Origin: Saksenaea vasiformis B4078
Taxonomy: Eukaryota > Mucoromycota > Mucoromycetes > Mucorales > Saksenaeaceae
Direction of reading: 5' to 3'
Assembly: GCA_000697055.1 (NCBI GenBank)
Contig: JNDT01002043.1
Location: forward strand, 1 to 64,000
DNA: 64,000 nt
Of this stretch, positions 59,570 to 64,000 are shown piece after piece. The position numbers and the translations under genes were made by a program. Under the pieces are notes generated by a model. The model made no database searches. It had not been told where the DNA came from and saw only the letters and a list, made by a program, of their open reading frames with translations. The stretch's first letter is position 1, and the number at the start of each line of letters is the position of its first letter.

Positions 59570-59922
59570 GTTTATATACAGCGCATCAAAACTCATTCGT
59601 GGTGAGTAAATGGGATAGCACTTGGATGTGGTCTTATTTGGCCCGAAGTATTAACTCCACGTTTTCCGGGAGGCCATACCCCGTACCATGATGAATGGGG
59701 ACCAAGGAGAGGGAAAGATACGTAGTTTCTAGGAGGAGCCAATTGCAACTCGCTGTAATAAAATGTCCATTATTTACGGTGGAACATGGGTGATGCTGAG
59801 TCGTCAACATTTGCTTAAGTAACAGCTAGAAAACATCATCATCGCCGCCGAGATGATCCGGGGCAGAGAACACGCAGGCTAAATAATGCACAAGCATAAA
59901 ATGGGTCATCCTAGAAGGGTCT
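59570..59922 (-). repeat. Dispersed repeat family, partial copy D
   Basis: About 350 bp similar to the middle of copy C in the same orientation: GACGCA with CAGCGCATCAAAA, GTGAGTAAATGGGATA, GGCCCGAAG, CCCCGTACC, CAACATTTGCTTAAGTAA, CAGGCTAAATAATG. It is more diverged than copies A-C and lacks both ends. Confidence 0.6.
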
Positions 59923-61428
59923 TCCATCATAACTTACGTCTTTGAGCTCTAAAGTGTTTGGGGCCGAACGAAAAAGAAATCTATTCTTCAGTTTAAAATA
60001 TCTATCATATACTGTTATTTTGGCTGTACCTATGCGTGGCGATGACCAAGCGTTTGCTTAACTTTCTTAGATTATTTTTGGTGACAAATGGAAGTAAACA
60101 AGAATAGCATTGTCACGTTTGTATCTGTATAACTATTGCCGAACCCGGTCAAAATATATATCCTAATTCGACCTAGATTTACATTACTGTCAGCAATAGG
60201 ATGCTAGTATAAATTAGATGGAAATACGCTGCGGTTTTTGTAGGTACTGTTTTGATTCTTGGGGGCGGTTTCTCTAGGTGATGCAATCGAAACAGTTTCT
60301 GCTTGAACGCTACTAATCTGCGTTGTGTTTTGTATCTCAGAGTTAATGATTTTCAGCTCTGTGTCCTGCTAACGGTAACACAATGCCATACGCAGAAATT
60401 GGCTAGTAAAATTACTTTCTCAATTGACTAGGATAGCTACCATCGACAAACACACAAAAAAAAAAAGCCTGCCTGTTGCAGCATGATGCCATGATCATAC
60501 TTCTTGTTTCAATGCCTTGACCTGTTGGCTTTGGAACACGACAGTGATGTAAAAACCTACTTGGAATATATTTATAGTATCCACAGATGGAGTGATGTAA
60601 TGAATGCCCGAGACGCTTGGCAATTTGATGTTTTGCTACGGTGTAGTATAGCTTGGCGAGAGTTTCGCATTTTTGCCAAGAGCGGTGATCGAAAATAGCG
60701 GTTATAACAGCAACAAAAGATACTACGATCTGGCATGAATGATGAACGTTATGTCGCGTACAGTAGTCATAAATGGTTCCGCTTCAGCCATTTATTATTA
60801 TTTGTTTTTATCGTTTGTAAAGCAGTTAACATTTGGTTGCCCTGAACGGTAGGCTACCGCATAGGCTAAACTCAGCCTGCAGAGACTGCTCCGACGTACG
60901 GTAGTCTAAACCTGCAGTGTTCTGTCTGACAAGCTTGAATAAGGACGATCTTGTCCAACGTTGGCGTCTTCTTAGCGGCATGTTCTCCTGTTTGTTTGTT
61001 TACCAGTAAGCTATTTCTTGTACCTGTAGTTTTGGAGATCGTTTTACTTGTGCTTTGTTAATAGGACACCCTTCTTCGTATAAAAATAGTTTAGATTTAT
61101 GGGTACAGCACCAGATACGGCCAAGAAATTCTCGAAACAAAAGTACCACTTGATCACTTCGAATCAAAGTGAGATTTGCGGATCATAGACCTGAAAAAGT
61201 TGCTTAATTTTGAGTCTCCGCAGGGCCCAGTAACAGAAGGCATTACCTTCGCCTTAATCTTTCTGTCTGACCCTTTCCCTCCAGCTTTTCTCTCTCACTC
61301 AACTTCGCCCCCTCTTAACCTTCCCCTTTCCCTCTTTTTTTTTTTTTTTCTGTATATCGCCCCTTAATCACTTCTTATTTCTCATTCCCTTTACCTCCAC
61401 CCCTTGTTACTGCCTCGTCATCATCTGA
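59923..61428. other. Intergenic and syntaxin promoter region
   Basis: 1.5 kb without a supported gene. From about 61255 to 61400 the plus strand is strongly pyrimidine-rich (CCTCTTAACCTTCCCC, then a T run), typical of a 5' UTR or promoter of a well-expressed fungal gene, directly before the syntaxin start. Confidence 0.45.
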
Positions 61429-62983
61429 ATGAGCAACAACGCAAGATACACCGTCAGCCGGGATCGTATGGCTGAGCTCCGTGTAAGCTTTTCTACTTCA
61501 TTTTATTACTTGTACTAACAGACTTCACAGGGTGCGTCCGACAGGTATAACTGCTTTCTGCACTTTTTGCTAAAGTCCTCACTCGATAAAAACTTTTAGC
61601 ACCGATGCATTTGGACCTCCGCGCGTTCCTGATGGATACAGATCACCATCACCTCGGCAAAGTGAAGATAGATATGAACTTCAACCAATGGCACAAGTCT
61701 TGCCTCCCACATCGAGTCACAACCTGATGACCATGGACGGCTACTTAGCAGAGGTAAGCATTCAGTATTCCCGAAGCAACTTAGGATTTATTTATTTTTT
61801 TTAATTCGGATCAGGTGGATGATCTAGCGGGTGCAATCCGAGAAGTCAATCGTACTATCGATCTCATTGGAGAATTACACGATGTATTGCTTGGAAGCAC
61901 TAATGAACAGCAATCATCGCGCAACGGCAGACAGCTTGAGCAATTTGTGACAAATGCTTCAAAGCAGAATAACAGTATCAAGATCAGAATCAAAGGTAGG
62001 GAAATAAATTGAGCTCGATCGATCCCAGTTAAAACGTTTATGTCCTACAAAAGCGATGGAGCAACATAACGCAAATCAACCAGGAAATTCGGATCTCAAT
62101 ATTCGCAAAACTCAGGCAAGCTATCCGCTTGGTTGATTGTGTGCTGTTAACAAAGAAACAAAGGTTGCCAAGCTTAAGAAGGACTTCATGACCGCAATCC
62201 AGCGATACCAAGACGTCGAACGTAACTTTTCACAAAAATACCGTCAACGAGTGATGCGGCAGATTAAAATTGGTAAAGTCGATGGTTATATCAACACTTT
62301 CTTTTTTCTTACACTTCTATCCCGTTGCAGTGAAGCCGGATGTGACAGAAGAAGAAGTAGACGCTGTCATTGATTCTGATCAGCAAAGTCAAATATTTGC
62401 CCAGAGCGTAAGTCTGGATTAACAATGTCTATTATCCATATTTACGTTTTGGTCTTCTTTATGATCAGTTGATGCAAACCAGTCGTACTGGTCAAGCTCG
62501 CGCTGTTTTATCTGAAGTGCAAACACGTCATGACGACATTAAAAAGATCGAGAAGACGATTATTGTAATGATGCTTCCCCTTTTGGTCTTACGCACTCAC
62601 GACTTTGGATAATCTGTAGGAATTACAACAACTGTTTATGGATATGCAAATGCTTGTTGAACAACAAGGTGAAGTCCTTACCACCATCGATGACCAAGCA
62701 GAGACAGCAAAAGTAGACATTGAACGAGGAGTTAAGCATGCCGATGCCGCCATTAAAAAAGCAAGAGCTGTTCGTGCAGTAAGTATGCATGCGTGGGTTA
62801 GACGGGGCATCGATGGCCTAATACAGTCTTAGAAAAAATGGTGCTGCTTCGTTATTGTAATCATTCTAGCAGTTGTCATCGCCATCCTTGTCTGGTGGTT
62901 TGCGTTTAACCATCCCGTACGTCCAGTTATATTGATTGATGCAGAGCTAATATACGTTGTAGGGCGTTGGAAATCAGAAGTAA
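61429..62983 (+). CDS. Plasma-membrane syntaxin (Sso1/Psy1-type t-SNARE)
   Basis: Eleven exons: 61429-61482, 61531-61544, 61600-61753, 61815-61995, 62054-62115, 62164-62272, 62331-62407, 62469-62564, 62620-62778, 62833-62916 and 62963-62983, 1011 nt and 336 aa. A Pro/Ser-rich N-terminus is followed by the Habc bundle (VDDLAGAIREVNRTIDLIGE, VAKLKKDFMTAIQRYQDVER), the linker RQIKIVKPDVTEEEVDAVID, the Qa-SNARE motif (ELQQLFMDMQMLVEQQGEVL, TIDDQAETAKVDIERG), and a C-terminal anchor from residue 305 (FVIVIILAVVIAILVWWFAF) with a short lumenal tail. The protein drives exocytic vesicle fusion with SNAP-25 and VAMP partners. Exon 2 is only 14 nt, and the intron after exon 5 (62116-62163) begins GC instead of GT. 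Confidence 0.92.
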
Positions 62984-63031
62984 ACCTGGCGCAGTGGCGT
63001 TGAACTAAACCAAACATCTCTTCCCAATAAT

Positions 63032-63060
63032 GTAGTAGTAGTAGTAGTAGCAGTAGTAGT
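63032..63060. repeat. (TAG)n microsatellite
   Basis: About nine TAG units with one CAG variant, in the probable 3' UTR of the syntaxin gene. Confidence 0.7.
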
Positions 63061-64000
63061 CTTCCAAATCCAATTTTCTTTTTTCTGATCTTCCTTAATT
63101 TCTATTTAGCAAGAAAAAAATTACTTTAATGTAACTTCAACAGACAGACAAGAGGAGAATAACTTGTAGGTGAAGCAAATGAATCGCTCACGGAATGTTC
63201 ATTTATGACTGTTCAATAATAACTGTAACTAACTTCCAGAAAATCGTCTTCCCCCACAAGTCACCGTGTAAGTTGCTGCTACTGACCCATGATTCCTGAC
63301 GATAGCCAAACACAACGTATCGCGCTGCAACACCACTTTGAGAGTTGAATTGAGCTAATCATTTGACATCACCAGGAGCTTTGCCAACCTACAGCCCCTG
63401 AAGGGGTGCTGGCGAAACATCAATGCTGGATCGTATTCGATAAACCCGGAGCATAATGTAGTAAACGGTAGACAAACGTCGGTTCAACTTATTGTATATA
63501 CTACTGTACGAAAGCAGACTATTAGGTTATGCATGTGGAAGCCTTCATCTGAGATTCTAGTATATTCCGGTGTATCAGAGCGATCCACAGTGGCGGACGT
63601 TGTTCGTTCTAGCATTTGTTATCCGCACCACCAATTGTCCAATGACGAAATTCTTGGACTTTCCGTTTTGTGTGCTTACAGTGAGCTCTCTCTATAAGTG
63701 GTTACGGTGCTTGCTGTTAACTTCTGTTTAAGCGTCTGAGTAGAAATCACCGAAGATCAGCTTCATTCCGCATGAGCGAAGGATGTTAATCCATCATTGG
63801 TGTGCAGACAAAAACCTGAAATTGACTCTTCTTTCCCGTATGTTCCGGAAATAGTTACCAACGGCAAATAAGCCTTTAAAGTGAATGGGATTTCTGCCAT
63901 GCGCTGCAAGCGCGTGCTTTATCTTTAAACCCTGCATCACGGCTGTGAAGGACATATCTCTCCTCATCTGATACTATATTAATATACACCTGTTGCTATT
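63061..64000. other. Right-end flank, no gene seen
   Basis: About 0.9 kb of unannotated sequence after the syntaxin gene; no exon, RNA gene or repeat recognised. A gene could begin beyond the window edge. Confidence 0.4.

Noticed and set aside
1..64000. CRISPR array, rRNA genes or prokaryotic operons
   Set aside because: No regular direct repeats with unique spacers, no rRNA-like conserved stretches, and gene structure is clearly eukaryotic.

Overview
The window looks like nuclear DNA of an early-diverging filamentous fungus, most likely Mucoromycota (Mucorales-like). The evidence is a set of protein genes cut by many 40-60 nt GT-AG introns, moderate AT richness, a large LRR/PP2C/cyclase adenylate cyclase of fungal type, and decayed Fanzor/TnpB-like genes of a kind I associate with Mucoromycota. 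No rRNA, tRNA, CRISPR array or bacterial operon was recognised. Exon borders below were derived by eye from splice sites, reading phase and family similarity; for most genes the summed exon lengths are an exact number of codons.

Layout. 1-10 kb: a small CsbD-like protein and a tandem pair of membrane UDP-glycosyltransferases with identical exon lengths, in otherwise empty DNA. 10.8-19 kb: the spliceosomal helicase Aquarius (-), TAF13 (+), peroxin Pex2 (-), then a Fanzor relic beside a 137-bp CACTA-type MITE. 20.7-34.7 kb: alpha-arrestin (-), the ER mannosyltransferase ALG12 joined by a splice to a glutaredoxin (+), V-ATPase subunit d (+), and adenylate cyclase Cyr1 (-, 11 exons, 2058 aa). 34.8-39.9 kb: a repeat-rich insert with two direct copies of a 0.7-0.9 kb dispersed repeat flanking an internally deleted Fanzor-like pseudogene. 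40-53 kb: an OSR1/SPAK-type Ste20 kinase, a secreted repetitive protein, a PPZ-type phosphatase and a BTB/POZ protein. 53-57 kb: a small putative membrane protein, an Erv2-like sulfhydryl oxidase and a CDF metal transporter. 57.6-60 kb: two more copies of the dispersed repeat, one interrupted by a 405-bp CACTA-type MITE with a TGA target duplication. 61.4-63 kb: a plasma-membrane syntaxin.

Functionally these are mostly core eukaryotic genes: splicing, transcription, peroxisome import, N-glycosylation, vacuolar acidification, secretion, cAMP signalling and phosphosignalling. Gene order is not operon-like. The accessory interest lies in the mobile and repeat fraction, and in three protein-level oddities: the ALG12-glutaredoxin splice fusion, a Ste20 kinase whose own tail carries four RFx[V/L] motifs, and the repetitive secreted protein.
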